DNA of 64,000 nt from contig NZ_FOBS01000005.1 in NCBI RefSeq assembly GCF_900109885.1, forward strand, positions 141,897 to 205,896. The letters are read 5' to 3'. The notes under the pieces were generated by a model. That model saw nothing but the letters and a program-made list of their open reading frames with translations, made no database searches and was not told where the DNA came from. Each line of letters begins with the position of its first letter. Position 1 is the first letter of the stretch. The stretch comes from Syntrophus gentianae. Its GTDB lineage: Bacteria > Desulfobacterota > Syntrophia > Syntrophales > Syntrophaceae. This document shows, piece by piece, positions 48,054 through 57,276 of the stretch. The translations under genes and the position numbers were made by a program.

Positions 48054-48087
48054 GAGACATGGGGAAGGTTCCTTACACCCACATCTC
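48054..48087 (-). promoter_or_regulatory. Intermediate hairpin in the trpB2 leader
   Basis: The RNA strand GAGAUGUGGG (48078-48087) pairs with CCCAUGUCUC (48054-48063): ten pairs, two of them G-U. The same GUGGG can instead pair with the GCCCAC that ends the leader-peptide region, and CCCAUG can pair with the 5' arm of the terminator, so alternative folds are possible. Confidence 0.5.
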
Positions 48088-48104
48088 AAAGGAATCATTT
48101 CTGA

Positions 48105-48170
48105 TTATTGTGGGCAGAGTCTATGTCGCCACCACCAGCCCACCGGTTGATCAGCAAGATATGTTGTCAT
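48105..48170 (-). CDS. trpB2 leader peptide with three consecutive Trp codons
   Basis: A 21-codon frame from ATG at 48170 to TAA at 48105, reading MTTYLADQPVGWWWRHRLCP. Codons 12-14 (48129-48137) are TGG TGG TGG. A weak AGG lies about nine bases before the ATG. A GTGGGC just before the Trp codons can pair with GCCCAC just after them. Its place before a terminator and the trpB2 gene makes a Trp-sensing attenuator the simplest reading. Confidence 0.82.
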   Translation of the reverse strand: MTTYLADQPVGWWWRHRLCPQ

Positions 48171-48279
48171 TTCAATAACCTGTTTTTACCTTACCGCCGT
48201 TGAAATTGATTGTTCCCGCTATCATAAGCCACCGGATAAAGTCAAGTTCTTATTTATAAGGAAGCTTCTCCTCTCATTT

Positions 48280-49485
48280 CTACTTATCCAGATTGGCAAG
48301 GATTCCCTTTTCCCGCCGGTACCACAGATTGGGCATGAGGTGGTACAAAAACCGGGAGACCGGCCCGATATATTCCTTGACTCTCCGGTCGAGCTGGCAG
48401 GACTGGATGAGCAGTTCCTGCATCTTCGCCTTGCTCCCGCCTTCATTGAAAATTTGGTAGCCGCATTGAAAAAGCGGGCTGTACATATTTTTCTTTTCCA
48501 GATAGCGATGGACATTCTTGATCGTGTTGGGGCCCTCCGGCGTCCCGTCAATCCGGGACAGGACATTCAAATTGGTTTCAATGGGGTTTCCGTTGTACAG
48601 CTCATAGAAATATTTCCCATAACGATAGTTCTTGCTGGCGTCGGAAGAGAGGGTCACATACATGTCCCCCACGCCGGCCTGACTGTAGAAGGCTTGGAAA
48701 TCGCCTCCCAGGAGTTTCGACAGGGATCGTATTTCCACGCCGGAACGGGCGAAGATGGTGCCGGGAAAGGAGTCGCCCAGAGTCAGGGAATCCGCAACCC
48801 CCTTGATATTTGCCACAATATTTTTCAGGGAACCGCAGGCTTCGACGCCTACGATATCGAAATTGTAATAGGAATTCAGCTCCCGGCGATTGAACTGGAA
48901 CAATTCCTCCCGGACAAAGCGGCATATCCGTCTCTTCCCGGCGATCGTCACGCAGACGGGACGCCCCAGGGCGATGTCCACATCAAAGAAAGGTCCCCCG
49001 ATGCAGACCACCTGATATTTATGCTTCAACCGGACAAGATGGTTGTTGATCAACTGGGACGGTGTGATGAGTTCCTTGGTCAGTTCATCGGAGGTCAGTC
49101 CCTTGATCGGGGAGATGATGCAGGTATCCCCCGCTTTTTTTTCGATCAGGGGTTCCAGATAGCTCAGCAGTTCGGGGAGACGGTTCGTGGTGACCGACAG
49201 CATGATCACATCGTGATCTTCCACGATCCTTTCCAGGTCATTGGTCGCCACGACATGGGAAGACAGCTTCGGCACCTTGTCCATGCCTCCCACCCGCCGG
49301 GCGAGGTCCTCTGTCAAATGCTTGGGATTGAGATGGTCCCGGTTGATGGCCCGGCAAACGTCCGCGTCGTGGTAATAAATGGCAACTTTTTTATTGTCCC
49401 GGCCAAACTTGTATGCGAAGGATGTCCCCAGCCGCCCCGGTCCGATAATGGCGATCCGGCTTGCATCCAGATTAAAATTCAGCAT
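48280..49485 (-). CDS. Glycerol-3-phosphate dehydrogenase-like NAD(P) enzyme
   Basis: A 401-residue protein with a Rossmann N terminus (RIAIIGPGRLGTSFAYKFG) and the GpsA-type core: ISPIKGLT, CIGGPFFDVDIALGRP, ACGSLKNIVANIKGVADSL and the GVGDMYVTLSS segment with the substrate-binding pattern. GpsA would reduce dihydroxyacetone phosphate for phospholipid synthesis. This protein is about 60-70 residues longer than usual GpsA, with an extended C-terminal domain, and the canonical G-D-L-x-x-T is changed to G-D-M-x-x-T. A paralog with another substrate is possible. It is the neighbour downstream of adenine deaminase. Confidence 0.72.
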   Translation of the reverse strand: MLNFNLDASRIAIIGPGRLGTSFAYKFGRDNKKVAIYYHDADVCRAINRDHLNPKHLTEDLARRVGGMDKVPKLSSHVVATNDLERIVEDHDVIMLSVTTNRLPELLSYLEPLIEKKAGDTCIISPIKGLTSDELTKELITPSQLINNHLVRLKHKYQVVCIGGPFFDVDIALGRPVCVTIAGKRRICRFVREELFQFNRRELNSYYNFDIVGVEACGSLKNIVANIKGVADSLTLGDSFPGTIFARSGVEIRSLSKLLGGDFQAFYSQAGVGDMYVTLSSDASKNYRYGKYFYELYNGNPIETNLNVLSRIDGTPEGPNTIKNVHRYLEKKNMYSPLFQCGYQIFNEGGSKAKMQELLIQSCQLDRRVKEYIGPVSRFLYHLMPNLWYRREKGILANLDK

Positions 49486-49611
49486 GAAGTGGTTTCCCTA
49501 TCTGTTTCCGGTTCCGCTGCTTCCAATTTCATACGACCCTGCCTCTTTCCGGGGTTTCCTATACGTAATATTCGGCGCTAATGCAACAGAGATGTGAAGA
49601 TAACCCCGGCA

Positions 49612-51357
49612 TCAATCGCCCAGGGGGAGGATTTTGCGATCCCGCAAACGGACGTATCCCTCATGGGTAATCCGTAGATGGGGGATGGAGGCCGTCGTGA
49701 GGGTATCCAGCGTCAAGACGGGTTTTTCCCAACGGGCACCGGCATTCCGCAGGGCTTCATCCAGGTTTCTCATCTGCCCGGCCAGGGTTTTCAGGGGCGC
49801 AAGGGAAACGACGCCGCACAAGGGAAGCGGACATTCCGCCACCACTGTTTCGCCGACGGCGAAGACGGCTCCCCCTCCGATTTCCCTCAGGCGTTCGATG
49901 ACGGTGCGGATCGAGGCCATATCGGCGCCGACGCAGATCATATCCACCGTATCCCAGCACGAGGTCGTGCCGCAGGCCCCCTGCTTCAATCCGAATCCCT
50001 GGAGGAACCCCGTAAAGGATTGCCTTCCGCCGGTCCGATCCAGCGCCACGCAATAAAGAACACCGTCTGCCTCTTCGGGATTCCCAAAGTCGATTGTCTT
50101 TTCCCGGGTCACCAGGCGGTTGACCAGTTCCATGGCCCGGAGCCGCCCCGTTTTCCGCGGTTCCTCCAGTTGATAACCCGAAATGTCGATGGTGGAAAAG
50201 AGCGAGTCGGGAAATTCGACGGGTCTCGGCTCAACGAGCGTCTTCCCCTCCGCAAAGACCGTCCGGCCGTTAATCAGGATTCTCCGGGGGTCATACTCCT
50301 CCGGCGAAGGGATCAGGACCACATCCGCCGCCTTTCCCGGAGACAGGGAACCCAGCTTTGAATCAAGACCGAAGTGCTCCGCAACATTGATCGTCACCAT
50401 CTGATAGGCCTGTGCAGGGGGAATGCCGAGTTTCAGGGCCGAGCGGAGGGATCCGTCCAGGTAGCCCTCTTCCAAGAGCTCCTGGGGATCCACGGCATCG
50501 GTGCAGAGGGCCATCCGTCGGAAATCCAGTTTTTCCCGGAAGAGGCCGGCGATTTCCGTCAATTCCTTCCGGATGGAACCCTGCCGGATCAGGACCCAGA
50601 ATCCCAGCCTTAACCGTTCCAATGCCTCTGTAGCCGTAATGGGTTCATGATCGGAAGAGAAGCCAAAACCGGCATAGGCCTGCAGACTCTTGACTGGCGC
50701 CCCAGCCGTATGGCCTTCCACACGCTTCCCCAGCCGGAGGGCCATCTGGGCCAGTTCCTGCACCCGTATTCCCTGTCTTCCTTCTAGAAAAAGATTGCTC
50801 CAGTAGATTTCCCCCACCCCCAGACAGTCCTGCTCCAGGAGGTAAGGGAGATAGGCGGCGTTGTCCGGGGCTGGATTTTCCTGGGCGGGAGTCAAGGCGC
50901 ACAGGGGCGGAAGGGTATAGTAAAAACGGAGGGGCTGATTCTTCATCGCCCGGACAAGGGGCTCGATCCCCAGCATGCCGACGAAGGAGGCAAATTCGAT
51001 CAGTTCCGTAACGACCGTCGTGGTCCCGCCGGGAAGAACATAGCGGATGAATTCTTCAAGGCCGGAACGCATCAGGATATGTGTGTGACTGTCAATCAAC
51101 CCGGGCAGGAGAGTCATCCCCTCGGCATCGATGACGGACGTCCCTTCATCCCGGAGATAGTCCGTATCCGGCCCCGCATAGGCAATCCTGCCATCGGAGA
51201 TCCAAAGGGACTGTCCCGGAAGAAACTCCCCGGTAAAGGCATTGAAAAGTGTTCCGTTCTGAATAACGGTTTCCGGTGGCGTCTTTTGTCGCGCCACATC
51301 CATCAGCCGCCCGGATCGCCCACCCTCTTCCCCCAGATTGATCAGGTTTCTCATCAT
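49612..51357 (-). CDS. ade: Adenine deaminase
   Basis: A 581-residue amidohydrolase converting adenine to hypoxanthine. Metal-site residues appear in LLPGLIDSHTHIL, the Glu/His region VEGHTAG, and LCTDAVDPQELLEEG. The C-terminal domain typical of Ade (GGRQSFTGFLQGFGLKQGACGTTSCWDT, LPLCGVVSLAP) is complete. The ribosome site AGGAGGGGAG directly precedes ATGATG at 51357/51354; the second ATG has better spacing. With the MTA/SAH deaminase at 30790 it gives two purine-salvage hydrolases in the window. Confidence 0.85.
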   Translation of the reverse strand: MMRNLINLGEEGGRSGRLMDVARQKTPPETVIQNGTLFNAFTGEFLPGQSLWISDGRIAYAGPDTDYLRDEGTSVIDAEGMTLLPGLIDSHTHILMRSGLEEFIRYVLPGGTTTVVTELIEFASFVGMLGIEPLVRAMKNQPLRFYYTLPPLCALTPAQENPAPDNAAYLPYLLEQDCLGVGEIYWSNLFLEGRQGIRVQELAQMALRLGKRVEGHTAGAPVKSLQAYAGFGFSSDHEPITATEALERLRLGFWVLIRQGSIRKELTEIAGLFREKLDFRRMALCTDAVDPQELLEEGYLDGSLRSALKLGIPPAQAYQMVTINVAEHFGLDSKLGSLSPGKAADVVLIPSPEEYDPRRILINGRTVFAEGKTLVEPRPVEFPDSLFSTIDISGYQLEEPRKTGRLRAMELVNRLVTREKTIDFGNPEEADGVLYCVALDRTGGRQSFTGFLQGFGLKQGACGTTSCWDTVDMICVGADMASIRTVIERLREIGGGAVFAVGETVVAECPLPLCGVVSLAPLKTLAGQMRNLDEALRNAGARWEKPVLTLDTLTTASIPHLRITHEGYVRLRDRKILPLGD

Positions 51358-51381
51358 CTCCCCTCCTGTGGTTATCGTCAC

Positions 51382-51654
51382 AACCGTTTTAAAATGGATA
51401 GAAGATTACCGACTCAAAAAGTCGCCTTTTCCTGCCATGAATCCGTCTCACTTCTGTGAGTCTTGATGGAATAAAGGCATAAGAAGTTCTGGAAATTCTT
51501 ATTTTTAAAGGATTTTAAATTTAGGGGGCTTGGATTTTTTTGTCAATAATAAATTCGGTTTATCCAGTTGTTGCGTCCTTTTGTGTCTTGCCTCGTGTAA
51601 TTCGGCGAACGTGTCGATTATCGGCGGCTGGAAGCCGTCTGGTGGATAGAATCG
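51382..51654. other. Intergenic stretch without a recognised feature
   Basis: About 270 bases between the adenine deaminase start and the end of the DUF3788 gene. No gene, hairpin with T tract, or promoter is convincing. Confidence 0.4.
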
Positions 51655-52107
51655 TTATGATTTATGGGTATTCCTTGGACTCCGTTTCACGGCTAGAAGC
51701 AGCATGGCATCCTTTACGACTCTGTCGGAACAAATTTCGAGAAGCAGCCATTTCCCGTCGTGATAGGTCGTGGCCTGGTCGTATTCCTGTTGGGTTTGCT
51801 TCGATAAACCATCCCTGATGGCTTCGACTTTTTCTCGTTCTTCTGCTCCAAAAACAATCAGTAGAGCAAATCGATTCTTCCCGGGGATCAACGTACAGAA
51901 AGATTTGCTCTTCTTGTACCTGAGGGACCAGCCGTGTTTCTTCCCACCATATAGCCACTCAGGGGTAAAAACGTTCGGGTAGTTCTGCTCTATCAAATGC
52001 TTGATCAACTTCCAGTATTTGTAAGCATCCTCGCCAACCCAGTCGGCAACCGCGGAATCAGTTGGCGGGTTTCCGGGATCTGTCATGCGATTCGTTGGTT
52101 CGCTCAT
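51655..52107 (-). CDS. DUF3788 family protein
   Basis: A 150-residue soluble protein. The central part has the pattern of DUF3788: YGGKKHGWSLRYKKSKSFCTLIPGKNRFALLIVFGAEERE followed by YHDGKWLLLEI and a conserved C-terminal DAMLLLAVKR-x. The family has no known biochemical role, though some members are annotated near stress-related genes. It appears as a single-gene unit. Confidence 0.75.
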   Translation of the reverse strand: MSEPTNRMTDPGNPPTDSAVADWVGEDAYKYWKLIKHLIEQNYPNVFTPEWLYGGKKHGWSLRYKKSKSFCTLIPGKNRFALLIVFGAEEREKVEAIRDGLSKQTQQEYDQATTYHDGKWLLLEICSDRVVKDAMLLLAVKRSPRNTHKS

Positions 52108-52340
52108 TTATTTCCCTGCATAAGAATTAATAATCGAAGCTCTTTCATGGTATGAGGAAGAAAGAGAATGACCAAAAGTATGCTTCATCCGGATCAGCCA
52201 TAAATTCTTTACCGGATTGAGCGGCAATAGACGGACGTTAACGATGCCCGAGGCAGCCGGAAAAGGCATTGAAGAATCCGCTCTCTTTTGTTAAAGGGGC
52301 CATGCAAGATCGAAAATGAAGAAAGGAAGAGCGGGGAATC

Positions 52341-53096
52341 ATGAGTAGTGCCGCCGTCCAGTCCATTCTGGTCCCTCTTAGCGGGTTGACCCTCAGTTCA
52401 AGGGCCGCCGCCTATGGGATCTATGTTGCCAAAAGGCTGAATGTCCCTCTGATTGGGTTGTATGCCGGGAAACCCTTGGAAGGTTCTCCAACGGAGGAGA
52501 TTCTCATACGAAACTTTCACGAAGACTGCCGCCGTGCCGGTATTTCACCGGATCTCCGGAAAATCCCGGATCTTTCTCCTGAATCCATCTCCGCGGCGGT
52601 AAACGACCCGGAAAGCAGCCTCCTTCTTGTTCCCCGGACAAACCAGGAGGATTCTCAAAACCCTCTGAGCTGTATACCGGACATCGCCATAGGCTCCATC
52701 AAGTCTTCCCTGATGATCCTGCCGCCCCAGTTTCTGGAGATTGAAAGCATGGGGCTGATCTATGACGGCCGTCCTGAATCAGACCTCGCCCTGGCTCTGG
52801 CCGCCACCCTCTCCCGCAGCGCCGTATGGCCGCTGACGATTCTTCTTATTTCGGAAGATCAGCGGCAAATTGCCGACCTGAGCGAGCAGTTGGAGGATTA
52901 TTTCGAACAAAACGACAATGAGGGTCCCATCGACTGGATTGTCGTCGCCCTGAGCGGGCCGGAGGACGAAACGGCGTTGCAGTTTATACGGGACGGGTCC
53001 ATTGAACTGCTTGTTATGGCCGTAACGGATATGGATTCGCCCTGCCGAAGCCACATTCTTCAGGAAAGCAGGATTCCTCTGATCGTGACCCGCTGA
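52341..53096 (+). CDS. Universal stress protein-like, two tandem Usp halves
   Basis: A 251-residue protein. The N-terminal half opens with SILVPLSGLTLSSRAAAYGIYVAKRLNVPLIGLYAG, the strand-helix pattern of UspA. A second half begins near residue 130 (SMGLIYDGRPESDLALALAATLSRS) and ends SHILQESRIPLIVTR. The C-terminal nucleotide-loop G-x-x-x-G-x(9)-G is not clear. The family protects under starvation and other stress. It converges with surE, with seven bases between them. A GGAAGAG tract precedes the ATG. Confidence 0.78.
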   Translation: MSSAAVQSILVPLSGLTLSSRAAAYGIYVAKRLNVPLIGLYAGKPLEGSPTEEILIRNFHEDCRRAGISPDLRKIPDLSPESISAAVNDPESSLLLVPRTNQEDSQNPLSCIPDIAIGSIKSSLMILPPQFLEIESMGLIYDGRPESDLALALAATLSRSAVWPLTILLISEDQRQIADLSEQLEDYFEQNDNEGPIDWIVVALSGPEDETALQFIRDGSIELLVMAVTDMDSPCRSHILQESRIPLIVTR

Positions 53097-53103
53097 ACGT
53101 CCA

Positions 53104-53904
53104 TCACTCGAAGCACTCGCACTTCGTTGCCGGAAAGATCCGATCTTCCTGGGATAAAAGCGTCTTCAAACCGTCAATCGCATCATAACGGGTCATGTCG
53201 TTATAAATGGGCGTGATGGAAATCATCCCCCGGCTCAGGGCGCTTCCGTCGGAATCGGGCTCTTCCTGCTCCGATAACTGGGTTTCCCCCGCCAGCCAGT
53301 AATAAAGCCGTTCACGGGGATCAACCCGCTTGTCAAAACATTCGATCAGCCGAGCCTTTCCCTGCCGCGTTACGGCAACCCCCTTGATCTCGCTTCTGGG
53401 CAGGGGCGGCACATTGATATTCAGGGCCACGCTTTTCCCGGCAAAATATTTCATCATGAAGCGGGTCATTGTCCGGGCGAAATCGGCGGCAACGGTGTAA
53501 TCGGCATTGCGCAGCGTACCCAGAGAGACGGCCAGGGAAGGAACCCCCAGAATGGCCCCTTCCGTTGCTGCGGAAACCGTCCCCGAATAGATGACATTGA
53601 TGCCGACATTGGCCCCGATGTTGATCCCCGAAACAACGAGATCCACCGGCTTTTCCGAAAGCTCCTTGATCCCGATCTTGACACAGTCCGCCGGTGTGCC
53701 GGAAACGGCGTAGCCTAGAAAATTACCGTCCTTGTTCGTACGCCGGACCATGAGGGGCCGGTTGAGCGTGATGGCATGACCGACGGCGCTTTGCTCCACT
53801 TCCGGCGCAACGATGAGACAGTCGGCCTCCTTGGACAGTTCCTTATAAAGGGCACTCAGTCCCCTGGCATAGATCCCGTCGTCATTGGTCAGCAAAAACC
53901 TCAT
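53104..53904 (-). CDS. surE: 5'/3'-nucleotidase SurE
   Basis: A 266-residue metal-dependent phosphatase of nucleoside monophosphates, linked to stationary-phase survival. The N terminus MRFLLTNDDGI with metal-binding Asp-Asp, VSGINIGANVGINVIYSGTVSAATEG and GTPADCVKIG are typical. The ATG at 53904 has GGGGAGGG upstream and fits the family start, so the 15-codon upstream extension is rejected. It follows dnaK on the same strand after a weak terminator-like hairpin. Confidence 0.93.
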   Translation of the reverse strand: MRFLLTNDDGIYARGLSALYKELSKEADCLIVAPEVEQSAVGHAITLNRPLMVRRTNKDGNFLGYAVSGTPADCVKIGIKELSEKPVDLVVSGINIGANVGINVIYSGTVSAATEGAILGVPSLAVSLGTLRNADYTVAADFARTMTRFMMKYFAGKSVALNINVPPLPRSEIKGVAVTRQGKARLIECFDKRVDPRERLYYWLAGETQLSEQEEPDSDGSALSRGMISITPIYNDMTRYDAIDGLKTLLSQEDRIFPATKCECFE

Positions 53905-53931
53905 TTTCCCTCCCCATCCTCGGCATAAACA

Positions 53932-53972
53932 AAGATGCCCGGAAATCAAATCCCTTGAAATCCAGGCATCTT
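53932..53972 (-). terminator. Terminator-like hairpin between dnaK and surE
   Basis: Stem of 11 pairs with one G-U (53932-53942 with 53962-53972) and a 19-base loop, followed in the minus-strand transcript by UGUUUA rather than a full U run. Partial termination is likely. Confidence 0.45.
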
Positions 53973-53994
53973 CATGGTTCTTACGAACTCCGGT

Positions 53995-55911
53995 TTATTT
54001 CACTTCTTCGAAATCCGCGTCCACGACGTCGTCATCCTTTTTCCCCGCTTCCTGGGCGCCGGCGCCGGGTCCCGCTCCAGGCTGAGGGCCTGCACCGGGC
54101 TGCTGGCCGGACTTGGCGTACATCGCCTCTGCCAGCTTGTGGGACGCCGTCGTCAGTTCTTCCTGGGCGGATTGAATGGCCGCCAGGTCATCGCCTTCCA
54201 CGGCTTTGCGGACCTTGACAATCGCCTCTTCAATCCTGGCCTTTTCCGCGGCATCCACCTTGTCGCCGAATTCCTTGATGTTCTTCTCCACACCGTAGGC
54301 CATGGCGTCGGCCGAATTCCTCGCCTCCACGAGTTCCTTCTTCTTTTTATCCTCTTCGCCGTGGGATTCGGCTTCCCTGACCAGTTTCTCGATTTCCGAG
54401 TCGGAGAGGCCGCTCGACGCCGTAATCTTGATGCTCTGTTCCTTGCCCGTTCCCAGATCCTTGGCGGAGACATGAACGATTCCATTGGCGTCGATGTCGA
54501 AGGTCACCTCGATCTGCGGAATGCCGCGGGGCGCGGGGGGAATTCCGACGAGATCGAATCGGCCCAAGGTCCTGTTATCCCCCGCCATGGAACGTTCTCC
54601 CTGAAGGACATGGATGCTCACCGCAGGCTGATTGTCCGCCGCGGTGGAGAAAGTCTGGCTTTTCCTGGTCGGAATGGTCGTGTTCTTCTCGATGAGTTTG
54701 GTCATGACGCCGCCCAAGGTTTCGATTCCCAGAGACAGCGGGGTTACGTCGAGAAGGAGAACATCCTTGACTTCCCCGGCCAGGACGCCGCCCTGAATGG
54801 CTGCGCCGACGGCCACGACTTCATCGGGATTGACCCCCTTGTTGGGCTCCTTGCCGAAGATTTCCTTGACCTTCTGCTGGACCCTCGGCACCCGGGTCAT
54901 TCCCCCGACGAGAATGACTTCATCAACGTCCTTCGCCGCCAGACCGGCGTCTTTCAAGGCCATCCGGCAGGGCCCCTCGACCCGGTCGATCAGTTCTTCA
55001 ACGAGGGCCTCCAGTCTGGCCCGGGTCAGCTTGATGTTCATATGTTTGGGACCCGAGGCGTCGGCGGTGATGAAGGGCAGATTGATGTCCGTCTCCATCG
55101 CCGAGGAGAGCTCCATCTTGGCCTTTTCCGCCGCTTCCTTGAGGCGCTGAAGGGCCATCTTGTCGCTCCGGAGGTCGATTCCCTGATCCTTCTTGAATTC
55201 ACTGACCAGATAATCGATGATCCGCTGGTCGAAGTCTTCTCCACCCAGGTGGGTGTCGCCGTTGGTGGACTTGACCTCGAAGACGCCTTCGCCCAGTTCG
55301 AGGATGGAGATATCGAAGGTCCCTCCACCCAGGTCGAAGACGGCAATCTTCTCATCCTTTTTCTTGTCCATTCCGTAGGCCAGGGCGGCCGCCGTCGGCT
55401 CGTTGATGATCCGAAGGACATTCAAACCGGCGATTTTACCCGCGTCCTTCGTGGCCTGGCGCTGGGAATCATTGAAATACGCCGGAACGGTGATCACGGC
55501 GTCCGTCACTTTTTCTCCCAGATAATCCTCCGCGGTCTGCTTCATCTTGACAAGGACCATCGAAGAGATTTCCGCCGGGCTGTATGCCCTGCCCCTTACC
55601 TCAACCTGGGCATCTCCGTTGGATGCCTCGGAAATCTTGAAGGGACTGATGCTCTTGTCATACTGGACTTCCTTGGAACTATATTTCCGGCCGATGAGCC
55701 TCTTGATGGCATACACGGTGTTTTCCGAATTGGTTACGGCCTGGCGCTTGGCAACCTGCCCCACCAGCCGTTCGCCGCTTTCCGTAAAGGCAACGATGGA
55801 CGGTGTCGTTCGATTGCCTTCCTGATTGGCTATAACAACGGGGTCTCCCCCTTCCATGATGGAAACGCACGAATTGGTCGTTCCCAAATCAATCCCGATA
55901 ATCCTTCCCAT
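53995..55911 (-). CDS. dnaK: Chaperone DnaK (Hsp70)
   Basis: A 638-residue ATP-driven protein-folding chaperone. The N terminus [49 protein letters not shown] and [11 protein letters not shown] mark the actin-fold ATPase. The substrate-binding domain starts with [20 protein letters not shown]. The C-terminal lid ends in a Gly/Pro/Ala-rich tail and the acidic [13 protein letters not shown]. It follows grpE by about 65 bases; dnaJ is not in this window. Confidence 0.97.
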   Translation of the reverse strand: MGRIIGIDLGTTNSCVSIMEGGDPVVIANQEGNRTTPSIVAFTESGERLVGQVAKRQAVTNSENTVYAIKRLIGRKYSSKEVQYDKSISPFKISEASNGDAQVEVRGRAYSPAEISSMVLVKMKQTAEDYLGEKVTDAVITVPAYFNDSQRQATKDAGKIAGLNVLRIINEPTAAALAYGMDKKKDEKIAVFDLGGGTFDISILELGEGVFEVKSTNGDTHLGGEDFDQRIIDYLVSEFKKDQGIDLRSDKMALQRLKEAAEKAKMELSSAMETDINLPFITADASGPKHMNIKLTRARLEALVEELIDRVEGPCRMALKDAGLAAKDVDEVILVGGMTRVPRVQQKVKEIFGKEPNKGVNPDEVVAVGAAIQGGVLAGEVKDVLLLDVTPLSLGIETLGGVMTKLIEKNTTIPTRKSQTFSTAADNQPAVSIHVLQGERSMAGDNRTLGRFDLVGIPPAPRGIPQIEVTFDIDANGIVHVSAKDLGTGKEQSIKITASSGLSDSEIEKLVREAESHGEEDKKKKELVEARNSADAMAYGVEKNIKEFGDKVDAAEKARIEEAIVKVRKAVEGDDLAAIQSAQEELTTASHKLAEAMYAKSGQQPGAGPQPGAGPGAGAQEAGKKDDDVVDADFEEVK

Positions 55912-55976
55912 AGAAATTTCATCCTCCTTAATGTCTTATGGTGTTGCTGTATTCCAGTTTCATAAATTCTTATTAT

Positions 55977-56552
55977 TTATTTCTCTTTTCGTTTACAGAC
56001 GGAAACCTTGGACGGCCTCAGCAATCTTCCCTGCAGAAGGTATCCCTTCTCGTATTCGTCAACGACCTTGCTTTCCTCATGGGAATCGCTTGCGACCTCC
56101 AGCATGGCCTCATGGATATTTGGATCGAAATCTTGTCCGCAGGCATTGATCTGCTCCACGCCATATTTTTCCAAGGCGCAGAGGAACTGGTTCCGCACGA
56201 GGGTCATGCCCTCCCGGAAGGATTCCATATTGTCGGAATTGCAGGCCGCATCCAGCGCCCGGTCCAGGCTGTCCAGAATCGGCAGGAAGTCCCGGAGCAG
56301 ATTTTCGTTTCCATATTTGATGAGATCGGACTTTTCCTTGGCCGCCCGTTTTTTATAATTCTCAAGGTCCGCCAGGGCCCGCAGATAATTATTATAATTT
56401 TCGGCGACTGCTTTTTCCTTTAATTCCAGTTGGGCTTTCAGCGATTCTGTCTCCTCGTCGGAAGTGCTCTCTTCCTTTAACTCTTCATAAAGACTCTCTT
56501 CGATGGATTCCGGAGCGATGTTTTCCTGATCTTTTTTCCCCTTCTGTGTCAT
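55977..56552 (-). CDS. grpE: Nucleotide exchange factor GrpE
   Basis: A 191-residue partner of DnaK. An acidic N-terminal tail (EESLYEELKEESTSDEETE) leads into a long coiled coil with YNNYLRALADLENYKKRAAKEK, the dimer helix, and the beta domain with QDFDPNIHEAMLEVASDS and VVDEYEKGYLLQGRLLRPSKV. The ATG at 56552 follows AAGGAAAG and is preferred over a GTG upstream inside the intergenic region. Gene order grpE-dnaK is standard. Confidence 0.95.
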   Translation of the reverse strand: MTQKGKKDQENIAPESIEESLYEELKEESTSDEETESLKAQLELKEKAVAENYNNYLRALADLENYKKRAAKEKSDLIKYGNENLLRDFLPILDSLDRALDAACNSDNMESFREGMTLVRNQFLCALEKYGVEQINACGQDFDPNIHEAMLEVASDSHEESKVVDEYEKGYLLQGRLLRPSKVSVCKRKEK

Positions 56553-56609
56553 GCCGCAAAGTCTTTCCTTTCCCAATAGTTTCCAAAATTTCACAACCGG
56601 TCCGGAACC

Positions 56610-57194
56610 TTATTTATGTTCCGGCCGCTGAAAAAGCTTGAAGTCGATCATCTCGCAGATGACATGACCGATGGCAATGTGCACTTCCTGAATTCGAGGC
56701 GTGCTGTTGGAAGGAACATTGAGGAAATAATCCACGTTCCTGGCGATATCCCCGCCATCCCGTCCGGTCAGTCCCACGGTGATCAGGCCCATCTTCCCGG
56801 CCATTTCCAGGCCCTTTAAAACATTCGGCGATTTTCCGCTGGTGCTGATCCCCCAGGCGACATCGCCGGCCTGCCCGAGCGCTCGGATCTGTTTGCTGAA
56901 AATCTCCGAAAAATCATAATCATTGCCGATGCTCGTGATGACCGATGTGTCCGTGCTCAAGGCGATGGCCGGCAGAGGCGGCCTTTCGATGACAAAGCGA
57001 TTGATGAACTCCGCCGCCAGGTGCTGAGCGTCGGCAGCGCTGCCGCCATTTCCGAAAATCAGGATTTTATTCCCCGCTTTCAGGGCTCCGGTGATGGCTT
57101 CAATGACATTGACCAGCCGCCCCAGATTCTCGTTAAGGAAGATTTCCTTCAGCTGAGCGCTTTCCTTAAATATTTTAATAATATGATCTTCCAT
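56610..57194 (-). CDS. gmhA: SIS-domain phosphoheptose isomerase
   Basis: A 194-residue isomerase that turns sedoheptulose 7-phosphate into heptose phosphate for lipopolysaccharide core synthesis. FGNGGSAADAQHLAAEFINRF is the phosphate-binding SIS motif; STSGKSPNVLKGLEMA and the C-terminal HIAIGHVICEMID with its metal-binding His complete the pattern. The ATG at 57194 has AGGATT upstream. It is the first gene after a strong promoter and lies in line with grpE, dnaK and surE. Confidence 0.9.
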   Translation of the reverse strand: MEDHIIKIFKESAQLKEIFLNENLGRLVNVIEAITGALKAGNKILIFGNGGSAADAQHLAAEFINRFVIERPPLPAIALSTDTSVITSIGNDYDFSEIFSKQIRALGQAGDVAWGISTSGKSPNVLKGLEMAGKMGLITVGLTGRDGGDIARNVDYFLNVPSNSTPRIQEVHIAIGHVICEMIDFKLFQRPEHK

Positions 57195-57247
57195 GGAAAT
57201 CCTACGATCCAATCCTTCCCGCCATTCATCTCAGCGATTTCGGTGGT

Positions 57248-57276
57248 AATATATGAATCGACTCAAGGCATGTCAA
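57248..57276 (-). promoter_or_regulatory. Strong sigma-70-type promoter for gmhA-grpE-dnaK
   Basis: TTGACA (57271-57276) and TATATT (57248-57253) on the minus strand with a 17-base spacer. The start is predicted near 57241, about 47 bases before gmhA. I saw no CIRCE repeat (TTAGCACTC-N9-GAGTGCTAA) and no sigma-32-type promoter here or before grpE. Confidence 0.75.

Noticed and set aside
46700..49581. Long plus-strand open frames opposite trpB2 and the GpsA-like gene
   Set aside because: Low-complexity shadows of confident minus-strand genes, without ribosome sites.
53974..55965. Long open frame of over 600 codons on the plus strand opposite dnaK
   Set aside because: It mirrors dnaK codon bias and encodes no recognisable protein; dnaK is certain on the other strand.
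56553..56609. CIRCE operator before grpE
   Set aside because: No TTAGCACTC/GAGTGCTAA inverted repeat is present in the gap.
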